Positions 1 to 5,468 of a stretch of 5,468 nucleotides of DNA are shown here, one piece after another. Each line of letters starts with the position of its first letter. The stretch's first letter is position 1. The notes beneath the pieces are model-generated. The model was given only the letters and a program-made list of their open reading frames with translations, did no database searches and was not told the origin of the DNA. The position numbers were made by a program, and so were the translations under genes. The stretch comes from Roseimaritima sp. (GTDB lineage: Bacteria; Planctomycetota; Planctomycetia; Pirellulales; Pirellulaceae), in contig SLFV01000356.1 of NCBI GenBank assembly GCA_007124075.1, positions 1 to 5,468 of the forward strand. The letters are read 5' to 3'.

Positions 1-1240
1 CGTGCAAGTCAACAAAACTGCAGCCTGCCCGTCCTGATCCCGTCGCTGGTCTGCCGCTGACCGGGTCGAGTGACAAAATAATGACCGGGCGACTGTACTT
101 TTCAGCCAGCCTGCCAGCCACGACACCAATCACCCCCAGGTGCCAACCGACGCCCGAAAGTACCAGTGCCGGGTCGGTGTCGGGGTCAAATTCTGTGGTC
201 GCCTGTTTATTAGCCGCTAGGTAAACGCTACGCTCCAGCGTCATACGGTTTCCGTTAAGCTGCTCCAAATATTCCGCCAACTGCTGCGAGCGATCTTCGT
301 CCTTGGTCGTTAATAATTCAACCCCCAACTGGGCCTGTCCCAAGCGACCTGCGGCGTTTAGACGAGGGGCGAGCGAAAAACCGATATCCTCGCTCTGCAG
401 TTGTGCCCGCTGGTTCAACTTCGTCAGCCGCATCAGTTGCTTCAAACCGGGAGTCGGACAGGCCTTTAGTGATTTCAGACCGTGTTTGACCAACACCCGA
501 TTTTCGTCTAACAGAGGAACGACATCGGCCACTGTTCCCATTGCCGCCAGCGCCAGGGCCTGCAGCAGAAATTCCCGTAGCGGTTCCGTGACCCGTTTCG
601 ACTGACAAACCTCCTGACACAGTGCCCACGCCAATTTGAACGCAATCCCAGCACCGCACAGCCCCGCAAACGGGTAGTCTTCGGCGGGGTGAGCCGGATG
701 CACAATTGCATCCGCCTGGGGCAGCGGACCATCGATCCGATGATGATCCGTGATCACCAACCGCATCCCTAATTCCCGACACAACTGAGCTTCGGCGATG
801 CTGCCAATGCCGCAGTCCACCGTGATCACAAGCCGTTTGCCACGCCGTGCCAGTCGCCGCAGCGACTCGGGGCTTAACCCGTAACCATCCTCCAGTCGAT
901 TGGGGACGAAGTAACTGACATCCGCCCCCAGTAGTTTCAAGCAGCTAAACAAGATCGCAGACGAGGTCATGCCGTCGGCGTCGTAGTCACCGTAGATCAC
1001 CGTCGGCGTGCGTTGATTGATTGCCGCAACAATCACCGATACCGCATCGCGAACCCCCGGTAGATCTTCAGGGGCGCGAAGGTCGCTTAGTTTGGAATCC
1101 AAAAACCGACGCACATCCTCGGACTGCTCAATCCCGCGGCTGATCAAAAGCCGGGCCACGACGCTTGGAATCCGAGCCGTTTGCGACAGGAGTTCGATTC
1201 GAGCATGATCCGAGGGGCGAACATTCCAGTGCTTGGGCAT
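1..1240 (-). CDS. recJ: Single-stranded-DNA-specific exonuclease RecJ (3' end missing at window edge)
   Basis: RecJ is a cytoplasmic 5'-to-3' exonuclease on single-stranded DNA, used in recombinational and mismatch repair. The reading frame is open from ATG at 1240 to base 1 and gives 413 residues; bacterial RecJ is usually about 570-580, so roughly the last quarter lies outside. Visible motifs in order: DYDADG at residues 85-90 (motif I, metal ligands), VDCG at 141-144, DHH at 165-167 (family signature), a YPF...GAGIAFKL block, GTVADVVPL with Asp239, and RLNAAGR at 293-299. The DHHA1 part begins with GVGWHLGVIG near 363, and the last codons read GSGR then FVDLH. All motifs are in one frame, so no frameshift is seen. 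The position that is NP in E. coli RecJ reads HP here. The start is fixed by a good ribosome-binding site and an in-frame TAG 28 codons upstream; GTG at 1246 is a less likely alternative. It lies 157 bases downstream of rpmG on the same strand. Confidence 0.97.
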   Translation of the reverse strand, partial: MPKHWNVRPSDHARIELLSQTARIPSVVARLLISRGIEQSEDVRRFLDSKLSDLRAPEDLPGVRDAVSVIVAAINQRTPTVIYGDYDADGMTSSAILFSCLKLLGADVSYFVPNRLEDGYGLSPESLRRLARRGKRLVITVDCGIGSIAEAQLCRELGMRLVITDHHRIDGPLPQADAIVHPAHPAEDYPFAGLCGAGIAFKLAWALCQEVCQSKRVTEPLREFLLQALALAAMGTVADVVPLLDENRVLVKHGLKSLKACPTPGLKQLMRLTKLNQRAQLQSEDIGFSLAPRLNAAGRLGQAQLGVELLTTKDEDRSQQLAEYLEQLNGNRMTLERSVYLAANKQATTEFDPDTDPALVLSGVGWHLGVIGVVAGRLAEKYSRPVIILSLDPVSGRPATGSGRAGCSFVDLH

Positions 1241-1247
1241 CAGCACA

Positions 1248-1252
1248 TCCTT
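1248..1252 (-). promoter_or_regulatory. Ribosome-binding site of recJ (AAGGA)
   Basis: Read on the minus strand, AAGGA lies 7 bases before the ATG at 1240. This is the best Shine-Dalgarno match in the window. It supports that ATG over the GTG two codons upstream, which would sit inside the required spacing. The other genes here have weak or no such sites. Confidence 0.7.
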
Positions 1253-1397
1253 GGCGATAAAGACAGTGGCAACCAAAAACGATTTCGGTTCCTGGGCAAG
1301 AACAAGAAGATGCGACGAAGGCTACGCAAGGCAGGCCTCCGAAAACCTAAACTCTGATCGTAGCGCAGACCGCCGCCATGCAAAACCAATGATCCAA

Positions 1398-1562
1398 TTA
1401 TTTCTTTTTCTCTGCATGCCAAGTGTGCTTGCGTACCCGCGGACAATATTTCCGCAGACGCAGCTTTTCGCCACCGGTTCGTCTTCGCAGTGTGTAGTTG
1501 TAATCGCCGGTTTCTTCGCAAACCAGGAAGACGGTTTCGACCTTTTTCTTACTTTTCGCCAT
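1398..1562 (-). CDS. rpmG: 50S ribosomal protein L33
   Basis: L33 is a small basic protein of the large ribosomal subunit, located near the E site. The 54-residue product starts MAKSKKKVETVFL, has the family's central TGDYNYTL and GGEKLRLRKYCP segments, and ends RKHTWHAEKKK; both length and layout are normal for L33. Zinc-binding L33 carries two CxxC knuckles. Here the first reads C15-E-E-T18 and the second C40-P-R-V43, so each keeps only its first cysteine and four-cysteine zinc binding is not possible. The gene is preceded by a near-consensus promoter, which predicts a leader of about 12 bases with no clear Shine-Dalgarno site. recJ follows on the same strand after 157 bases, so read-through co-transcription is likely. 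No intrinsic terminator with a T-run is seen between them. Confidence 0.95.
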   Translation of the reverse strand: MAKSKKKVETVFLVCEETGDYNYTLRRRTGGEKLRLRKYCPRVRKHTWHAEKKK

Positions 1563-1580
1563 AGCTCTAATCAGCCCGGA

Positions 1581-1609
1581 GTTACATAAGGTGAACTGAA
1601 ATCTGTCAA
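1581..1609 (-). promoter_or_regulatory. Sigma-70-type promoter for rpmG (and probably recJ)
   Basis: On the minus strand a perfect -35 hexamer TTGACA (1609-1604) is followed by a 17-base spacer and TGTAAC (1586-1581), which matches 4 of 6 bases of the -10 consensus. Transcription would start near 1574, leaving a leader of about 12 bases before the rpmG ATG. Optimal spacing and position directly before a ribosomal protein gene support the call. The start site itself is inferred. Confidence 0.6.
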
Positions 1610-1620
1610 TGATTTGTCAA
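1599..1620 (-). repeat. Tandem 11-base repeat with two TTGACA boxes
   Basis: Read on the minus strand, TTGACAAATCA is followed directly by TTGACAGATTT; the 7-mer ATTGACA recurs at exactly 11-base spacing. The downstream copy is the -35 box of the rpmG promoter. The upstream copy has no good -10 partner at 16-18 bases. About one helical turn separates the copies, so they face the same side of the DNA. This fits either a duplicated -35 element or a two-site binding motif. Confidence 0.6.
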
Positions 1621-1689
1621 TAATGAATGCATCGAGTGGTTTGCGACGGACAAGCCGTGCCCCCAAATCCTAGCCGGTCGCAGTTTTAA

Positions 1690-1701
1690 GCGGGGCCCCG
1701 C
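1690..1701. repeat. Perfect 12-base palindrome GCGGGGCCCCGC
   Basis: The sequence equals its own reverse complement over 12 bases. The CCCC half can instead pair with GGGG at 1703-1706 around a GCA loop, making a compact hairpin in RNA. It sits mid-way in the divergent intergenic region. It could be a protein-binding site or simply GC-rich sequence. Confidence 0.5.
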
Positions 1702-1799
1702 AGGGGTGCAGGCGATCGTCTTGCCGAACCGTTTGGAAATGCGGGGGCAACGCAAATAGTCCTCGACCGCTGTTTCTGCTAGAATTATGCGCCAAAGGC

Positions 1800-1811
1800 G
1801 TGGACGTCCAC
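1800..1811. repeat. Perfect 12-base palindrome GTGGACGTCCAC
   Basis: The 12 bases equal their own reverse complement, centred on GACGTC. The site lies 110 bases centre to centre from the palindrome at 1690-1701 and about 15 bases after the possible TAGAAT -10 box at 1780-1785. A dimeric regulator could bind such a site near the start of the plus-strand transcript; this is inference from symmetry and position only. Confidence 0.5.
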
Positions 1812-1948
1812 AAGCCCTACTGCCTGGGGACGGGCCTTGCACGTCGCCGTAACCTTTCCGCCTGGCAGCACACATGGGAACCGTTCCGATGGCACGTTTG
1901 GCAAGGGGGACCCTGCCGATACCGTTAACTGAGGTTTGTTGTTAAGCG

Positions 1949-2878
1949 ATGGGCGTTCGTTTTGCATGCCACCACTGTGGAATTCATCTAAATATTAAAT
2001 CCGAATTGGCGGGCCGCCGTTCGAAGTGTCCCAAATGCGGCGGACGATTTCGGATTCCCTACGAGGATGCTGCACAGTCCATTGCGCTGCCCGAATCGTC
2101 CGCAACGGCTGTCCAATCGGGGAGGTCTTCGGCACCCCAGCGTCAAGCGGTAGTCCGTGTTGCGGACGACAGTCCAGCCCAAATGGTGCGACCACAGCGG
2201 CCGGTCGCACCGCAGCACCCGCTGGCTGACGACAATCCGTCGGCACAAGCGGCCAGCGATCAGGCCGACGGCGACAATGCGGTAAGTTCCGGCGAAAATG
2301 TGGCGACCGCCGCTGATAAAGAGTCGGCTGTTGTAGGGATTGAATCGTCGCGGGGCGATCTTGAACCGAGCGTATTGCCTGTGAAGCAATTTGCCGTCAT
2401 TGATGAGAACCCCGCAGCGTTGTGGTATGTGCGACCGCAGGAAGGCGGGCAATTCGGGCCAGCTGCTGGTGATTTGCTTCGCCAGTGGATTTTGGAAGGT
2501 CGTGTGGCAGCAACCACGCTGTTATGGCGCGAAGACTGGCCACAGTGGATTCGTGCGGATGTGGTCCTGCCCGAGCGGTTTTCCACGGGGACGATTCCTC
2601 GTCCCGAATCACCGCTGAAACGGGCGGAGCGTGGCAGCCCCTCCGTGGAGCCCTCCGAGCCGTCCTTCAGACAGCCATCGGCGCAGCCCAGTGCCCCGCT
2701 CCATGCAAAAGCGATTTCGATCGCGGTTCGCGATCCCACGCTCGAGCCCCAAGCCGAGCCCCCGGGGAAGGTCCGCAGTCAACGTCGGGCGCGTCGAGCA
2801 ACGATGACGGCGCTGCTGCTGGGTTGCTGCATCTTCTTGGTCATCGCACTGGTCGTAGTGATCTCGCTGTACGGCTAG
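1949..2878 (+). CDS. Zinc-ribbon / GYF_2-domain protein with C-terminal membrane anchor
   Basis: The 309-residue product has three recognisable parts. Residues 1-37 form a zinc ribbon with C7-x-x-C10 and C27-x-x-C30 in the pattern ...KCPKCGGRFRIP, typical of many planctomycete membrane proteins. Residues about 41-150 are low-complexity, rich in Ala, Ser, Gln, Pro and Asp, and probably disordered. Residues about 156-211 match the GYF_2 (DUF4339) pattern: WY at 159-160, G170-P171, then LLWREDWPQW with W193, W197 and W200. A second disordered Pro/Ser stretch follows, then basic KVRSQRRARR (274-283) and a hydrophobic helix (about 286-308) ending at the C-terminus. The basic flank predicts a tail-anchored protein with its domains in the cytoplasm. 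GYF-like domains usually bind proline-rich peptides, so a scaffold role is plausible, but the function is unknown. An in-frame TAA two codons before the ATG fixes the start; GAGG at 1931-1934 is too far (14 bases) to be a strong ribosome-binding site. Confidence 0.9.
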   Translation: MGVRFACHHCGIHLNIKSELAGRRSKCPKCGGRFRIPYEDAAQSIALPESSATAVQSGRSSAPQRQAVVRVADDSPAQMVRPQRPVAPQHPLADDNPSAQAASDQADGDNAVSSGENVATAADKESAVVGIESSRGDLEPSVLPVKQFAVIDENPAALWYVRPQEGGQFGPAAGDLLRQWILEGRVAATTLLWREDWPQWIRADVVLPERFSTGTIPRPESPLKRAERGSPSVEPSEPSFRQPSAQPSAPLHAKAISIAVRDPTLEPQAEPPGKVRSQRRARRATMTALLLGCCIFLVIALVVVISLYG

Positions 2879-2994
2879 TGAAAGAAATTGACGCTGCAAT
2901 CAATCAGTGGCATCAACGCGTCCGCTGAATTCGACATAATGGTGGCTCGTCCCGATTTATTCTTCTAAATTCATCACGATAACCGGATTATTCG

Positions 2995-4611
2995 ATGGCT
3001 ACATCTTGCTTACCCCGTTCGATTGCACTGGTTGCTTCGGGAGACCTGCGACAATCGGCCAATCAAGTCTGTTGGCCTGCACAAGCGGAGGTAGAACAAC
3101 AGTTGACCAACGCGGTGCAGGCTCACGGGTTCGACATCCGCCGTGCTCACCGTTATGATCCTGACGCGGGTCATGGGTTCATTTGTTCGCAGCGCCAGGG
3201 CATCGAGGTCTTTCGTACGATCAGCCCCAAAACGCCGTTGATCGTTGCCGAAGCAGTCTGGCAGTACAGCCATCATGTGTTGGCCGGACTGATTTCGCAC
3301 AAAGGACCGATCCTCACCGTGGACAACTGGTCGGGACAGTGGCCGGGACTGGTGGGTTTGTTAAACCTGAACGGTTCGTTGACCAAAGCTGGCGTCGGTT
3401 ACAGCACGCTATGGAGCGAAACGTTCACCGACTCGGCCTTCCACGACCAGCTAGGAACATGGCTGAAAACCGGCAACGTGCAGCATGATACATCTCACGT
3501 TCGGCCGTTTTTGGTAGCCGACGCCTCGGAGCAAGCCCACGCGTTGGGCCAGCAGATTGGCCAGACGCTTTTGAAGGAAAAAGCGATTTTGGGGGTTTTC
3601 GACGAAGGCTGCATGGGGATGTACAACGCGATCATTCCCGACCATCTTCTGAATCCCGTAGGTGTTTTCAAGGAACGGCTTAGTCAATCGGCGTTGTATT
3701 ACGAAACCAAACAAGTCAGCGACCTTGAGGCCCAGAAGGTTTACGGTTGGTTACTATCGGCAGGGATGCGATTCCACACCGGTTCCGATCACCGCACCGA
3801 CTTGACCGAAGCACAAATTTTGGATCAATGCCGGATGTACATCGCCGCGTTGCGGATTGCCGATGACTTTGGCTGCGACGCAATCGGCATTCAGTATCAG
3901 CAAGGCCTGAAGGACTTGCTGCCCGCCAGTGATTTGGTCGAAGGAATGCTTAACGATAGCGTCAGGCCTCCCGTACGTTCACGTGATGGGCAACGCGAAC
4001 TATTTGCGGGGCGACCGCTGACGCATTTCAACGAGGTGGACGAGTGTGCCGGGCTGGACGGGGTGTTGACCGATCGCGTCCACCGGGCGCTGGGTCAGCC
4101 GGTGGAAAACACGCTGCACGATTTGCGTTGGTCCGATCACGATGCGTCTGGCACGGTCGCCGGAGAAATCTGGGTGCTAGAAATCAGCGGCGCGGTCCCA
4201 CCGTCTCACTTTGCCAACGGGTGGGCGGAAGCCGAGGGGTTCCGGCAACCGCCAATGTACTTTCCCTCTGGTGGCAGCACGATTCGCGGGGTATCAAAAC
4301 CGGGGGAGGTGGTTTGGTCGCGGATCTTTATCGAAGATAATCGTATGAAAATGGACCTCGGGAGGGCCACGGTCGTCGCGTTGCCCGCCAGGGAGACCGA
4401 ACGGCGTTGGCAAGCGACCACGCCACAATGGCCCATCATGCATGCCAAATTGCACGGTGTGACTCGCGATCAAATGATGGCTAGGCACAAGGCGAATCAC
4501 ATTCAGGTTGCGTACGCTGATTCGGCGGAGGCTGCCGATTTGGCGATGCAAACCAAGGCGGTAGCGGCCGCAACGCTGGGAATGGAAGTTCATTTGTGCG
4601 GGGTCGGCTGA
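2995..4611 (+). CDS. L-fucose/L-arabinose isomerase superfamily protein, substrate unknown
   Basis: The 538-residue product resembles the FucI-related group (COG2407-like) found in planctomycetes. The superfamily interconverts aldoses and ketoses with a divalent metal, normally in the cytoplasm. Recognisable blocks are VDNWSGQW at 109-116, [11 protein letters not shown] at 202-212, [13 protein letters not shown] at 225-237, [12 protein letters not shown] at 297-308 and ANHIQVAYA at 500-508. By analogy with FucI and AraA (two acidic residues plus a C-terminal histidine), Glu204, Glu227 or a nearby acid, and His502 are candidate metal ligands; this assignment is inference. Length is a little below E. 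coli FucI (591). There is no signal peptide or membrane segment. The start is the first ATG after an in-frame TAA at 2980-2982, with no Shine-Dalgarno match. No kinase, aldolase, transporter or sugar regulator lies beside it, so a role in fucose catabolism cannot be claimed. It lies 116 bases after the GYF gene, with no T-rich hairpin between. Confidence 0.85.
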   Translation: MATSCLPRSIALVASGDLRQSANQVCWPAQAEVEQQLTNAVQAHGFDIRRAHRYDPDAGHGFICSQRQGIEVFRTISPKTPLIVAEAVWQYSHHVLAGLISHKGPILTVDNWSGQWPGLVGLLNLNGSLTKAGVGYSTLWSETFTDSAFHDQLGTWLKTGNVQHDTSHVRPFLVADASEQAHALGQQIGQTLLKEKAILGVFDEGCMGMYNAIIPDHLLNPVGVFKERLSQSALYYETKQVSDLEAQKVYGWLLSAGMRFHTGSDHRTDLTEAQILDQCRMYIAALRIADDFGCDAIGIQYQQGLKDLLPASDLVEGMLNDSVRPPVRSRDGQRELFAGRPLTHFNEVDECAGLDGVLTDRVHRALGQPVENTLHDLRWSDHDASGTVAGEIWVLEISGAVPPSHFANGWAEAEGFRQPPMYFPSGGSTIRGVSKPGEVVWSRIFIEDNRMKMDLGRATVVALPARETERRWQATTPQWPIMHAKLHGVTRDQMMARHKANHIQVAYADSAEAADLAMQTKAVAAATLGMEVHLCGVG

Positions 4612-4654
4612 CTTGCCGCAGACGTTGCGCTAAATCAGCGGTAATGGGTGCGCG

Positions 4655-4682
4655 GTGACTGGGTTTCCGCCATGCCTACAAT
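4655..4682 (+). promoter_or_regulatory. Possible promoter for the Coa1-like/sirtuin pair
   Basis: GTGACT (4655-4660, 4 of 6 matches to the -35 consensus) and TACAAT (4677-4682, 5 of 6 to the -10) are separated by 16 bases in the 163-base gap after the isomerase-like gene. A second TAGAAT at 4693-4698 lacks a good -35. Transcription would start near 4689, about 86 bases before the next ATG. Weak evidence, from sequence match and position only. Confidence 0.35.
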
Positions 4683-4774
4683 TTGGGCCATTTAGAATCA
4701 AACCGATTCCCAGAGCAAAGCAATGATGTTAAAACGTTTGCAAATCTTCACCTCCCGTATCAGAGCGTCAGGTA

Positions 4775-5203
4775 ATGTCTTCGTACTCACAAGATTTTCC
4801 GCCGAATCCCAATGATCCTCAGCAGCCCACTAGACAGTCTTCCAGCGGGATGAAGTGGATCATCATCATTGTCGCCACGGTCTTTCTCCTTGGGTTGCTG
4901 TGCTGTGGGGGCTTCGGGCTGTTGGGGTATGTTGGGCTGAAGATGGCGGGCAGCCAGATCCAGGAACAGATCAAGAATGATCCCGTGATCGTTGAGGAAA
5001 TCGGTGAGATCCGCTCCGTTTCGATGAGTTTGAACAAGACGACTCAGCGGGCCAACGAGCAACCTGATGGAGAACAGGTTGTTGTGTTTGACATCGAAGG
5101 GGACCGTGGCTCGGGGGGGTTGGTTGGCGAACAGGGGGCGGGGGGGCAATTTTCCCGCTTCCGTTTGGAGAAGGATGGTCAGGTCTTCGAGCTATCGCAG
5201 TGA
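4775..5203 (+). CDS. Small single-pass membrane protein, Coa1-like
   Basis: The 142-residue product starts with a hydrophilic Pro/Gln/Ser-rich segment (1-25), followed by one strongly hydrophobic, Gly- and Cys-containing helix (about 27-56) and a soluble C-terminal domain. That domain has the pattern of the Coa1 family (cytochrome oxidase complex assembly protein 1): an IKNDPVIVEEIGEI segment at 66-79, a central VVVFDIEGDRGSG strand-turn at 102-114, and a final FSRFRLEKDGQVFEL at 126-140. In mitochondria Coa1 helps assemble cytochrome c oxidase; bacterial members are mostly uncharacterised, so the role here is open. Placement outside the cytoplasmic membrane is inferred from the single helix. 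There is no cleavable signal site I can support. An in-frame TAA near 4733 and the lack of other upstream ATGs favour this start; Met26 is a poorer alternative. The glycine-rich stretch near 112-124 is encoded by long G-runs. The sirtuin gene follows after 3 bases. Confidence 0.75.
   Translation: MSSYSQDFPPNPNDPQQPTRQSSSGMKWIIIIVATVFLLGLLCCGGFGLLGYVGLKMAGSQIQEQIKNDPVIVEEIGEIRSVSMSLNKTTQRANEQPDGEQVVVFDIEGDRGSGGLVGEQGAGGQFSRFRLEKDGQVFELSQ
5113..5146 (+). repeat. G-run cluster (G7, G5, G7) inside the Coa1-like gene
   Basis: A run of seven G (5113-5119), one of five (5134-5138) and another of seven (5140-5146) lie within 34 bases and encode the Gly-rich turn of the protein. Such runs are prone to slippage and can supply the G-tracts of a quadruplex, with one long 14-base loop. 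Whether either happens is unknown. Confidence 0.7.
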
Positions 5204-5206
5204 CCG

Positions 5207-5468
5207 ATGAACGTGCTTGTCTTGACCGGCGCTGGGATTTCTGCGGAATCGGGGATTCCGACGTTCCGCGGTGCCGATGGATTGTGGGAGGGGCATCGGC
5301 TGGAGGACGTCGCGACGCCGGAGGCGTTTGCTGGCGACCCTGAAACGGTTCATCGGTTTTACAACATGCGACGTCGCGCGTTGCTTGAACCGAAGGTGCA
5401 GCCCAACGCAGCGCATGTTGCTTTGGCTGAATTTGAACGACGGCATCCGGGGGAGTTTCTGCTGGTAA
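5207..5468 (+). CDS. cobB: Sir2-family NAD-dependent protein deacylase (3' end missing at window edge)
   Basis: Sirtuins remove acyl groups from lysine side chains using NAD+, in the cytoplasm. The frame is open from ATG 5207 to the window end and gives 87 residues of a protein usually about 230-250 long. The NAD-binding start is textbook: [17 protein letters not shown] at residues 6-22, followed by DGLWE at 24-28 and VATPEAF at 35-41. FYNMRRR at 51-57 carries Tyr52 and Arg55 in the YxxR arrangement that in SIRT5/CobB-type (class III) sirtuins contacts acidic acyl groups, so desuccinylase or demalonylase activity is plausible besides deacetylation. [12 protein letters not shown] follows at 66-77. 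The catalytic His and zinc Cys residues lie beyond the window. The start is fixed by the in-frame TGA of the preceding gene two codons upstream; no clear Shine-Dalgarno site is present, which suggests translation coupled to the Coa1-like gene. The symbol follows the E. coli homologue. Confidence 0.93.
   Translation, partial: MNVLVLTGAGISAESGIPTFRGADGLWEGHRLEDVATPEAFAGDPETVHRFYNMRRRALLEPKVQPNAAHVALAEFERRHPGEFLLV

Larger units (their letters stand above)
1563..1948. other. Divergent intergenic region between rpmG and the zinc-ribbon/GYF gene
   Basis: These 386 bases separate two divergently read genes. The rpmG side is AT-rich and holds the promoter and tandem TTGACA repeat. The middle and right parts are GC-rich and contain two perfect 12-base palindromes, a CCCC-GCA-GGGG hairpin (1696-1706), a small CGCC-AAA-GGCG hairpin (1790-1800) and an imperfect GGCAaGGG/CCCTGCC hairpin (1900-1917). 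A TAGAAT at 1780-1785 could be a -10 box for the plus-strand gene, but no good -35 lies 16-18 bases upstream. I see no tRNA T-loop, no riboswitch core I can name and no convincing gene. An open frame of 89 codons at 1606-1875 (minus) has an arginine/proline-rich, family-less product and runs into the rpmG -35 box. Confidence 0.6.

Noticed and set aside
318..782. Open frame of 154 codons on the minus strand
   Set aside because: It overlaps recJ in another frame; the recJ frame carries the DHH, VADVVPL and RLNAAGR motifs, so this is a shadow.
1192..1201. GTTCGATTCGAG resembling a tRNA T-loop
   Set aside because: It lies inside the recJ coding frame and no acceptor, D or anticodon stems can be built around it.
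1321..1364. Inverted repeat GCTACG/CGTAGC between rpmG and recJ as a terminator
   Set aside because: The stem is only 6 bases with a loop of about 32 and no T-run follows on the minus strand, so it does not support a terminator.
1606..1875. Open frame of 89 codons on the minus strand, upstream of rpmG
   Set aside because: The product is arginine/proline-rich and matches no family I know, the start has no ribosome-binding site, and its end overlaps the rpmG -35 box. It looks like a chance frame in GC-rich DNA.
1871..1930. Cobalamin-riboswitch-like words (GGGAA, GGGACCCTGCC) before the GYF gene
   Set aside because: The order and spacing of the conserved boxes do not fit and the B12 box is missing; the downstream gene has no cobalamin link.
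1988..2452. Open frame of 154 codons antisense to the zinc-ribbon/GYF gene
   Set aside because: The plus-strand frame has clear zinc-ribbon and GYF motifs; the antisense product has no recognisable domain.
2485..2928. Second plus-strand open frame of 147 codons overlapping the end of the GYF gene
   Set aside because: The overlapping true frame encodes the GYF domain and membrane anchor; this one is low-complexity Ala/Arg/Ser and has no family signature.
4628..4640. Hairpin CGCT-AAATC-AGCG after the isomerase-like gene as a terminator
   Set aside because: The 4-base stem is too short and no T-run follows.

Overview
The window looks like a piece of a planctomycete chromosome, most likely from the Pirellulaceae/Rhodopirellula-like group. 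The reasons are a moderately GC-rich composition, scarce Shine-Dalgarno sequences, and a zinc-ribbon/GYF_2 protein with a C-terminal membrane anchor, a type common in Planctomycetes. The taxon is an inference, because the window contains no rRNA or other marker that would settle it.

Layout: (1) 1-1240, minus strand: the first 413 codons of recJ (DHH-family single-strand DNA exonuclease), cut by the left edge. (2) 1398-1562, minus strand: rpmG, ribosomal protein L33, 54 residues, with a good promoter immediately upstream. rpmG and recJ read in the same direction and are probably co-transcribed. (3) 1563-1948: a 386-base divergent intergenic region holding the rpmG promoter, a tandem TTGACA repeat and two perfect 12-base palindromes; I see no convincing gene in it. 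(4) 1949-2878, plus strand: a 309-residue protein with an N-terminal four-cysteine zinc ribbon, a long low-complexity linker, a GYF_2-type domain and a C-terminal transmembrane anchor. (5) 2995-4611, plus strand: a 538-residue member of the L-fucose/L-arabinose isomerase superfamily, with no sugar-catabolism neighbours. (6) 4775-5203, plus strand: a 142-residue single-pass membrane protein resembling the Coa1 family. (7) 5207-5468, plus strand: the first 87 codons of a Sir2-type NAD-dependent deacylase (SIRT5/CobB-like), cut by the right edge. It starts 3 bases after, and in the same frame as, the Coa1-like gene.

How the genes relate: rpmG-recJ is a housekeeping unit (translation, DNA repair) divergent from the plus-strand genes. 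The Coa1-like gene and the sirtuin are almost certainly one transcript. The zinc-ribbon/GYF gene and the isomerase-like gene are separated by gaps of 116 and 163 bases and may be independent units. No mobile element, CRISPR array, rRNA or tRNA gene was seen. Most of the window is ordinary chromosomal sequence. The points most worth following are the orphan isomerase homologue, the Coa1-like/sirtuin pair with its G-runs, and the half-lost zinc knuckles of L33.
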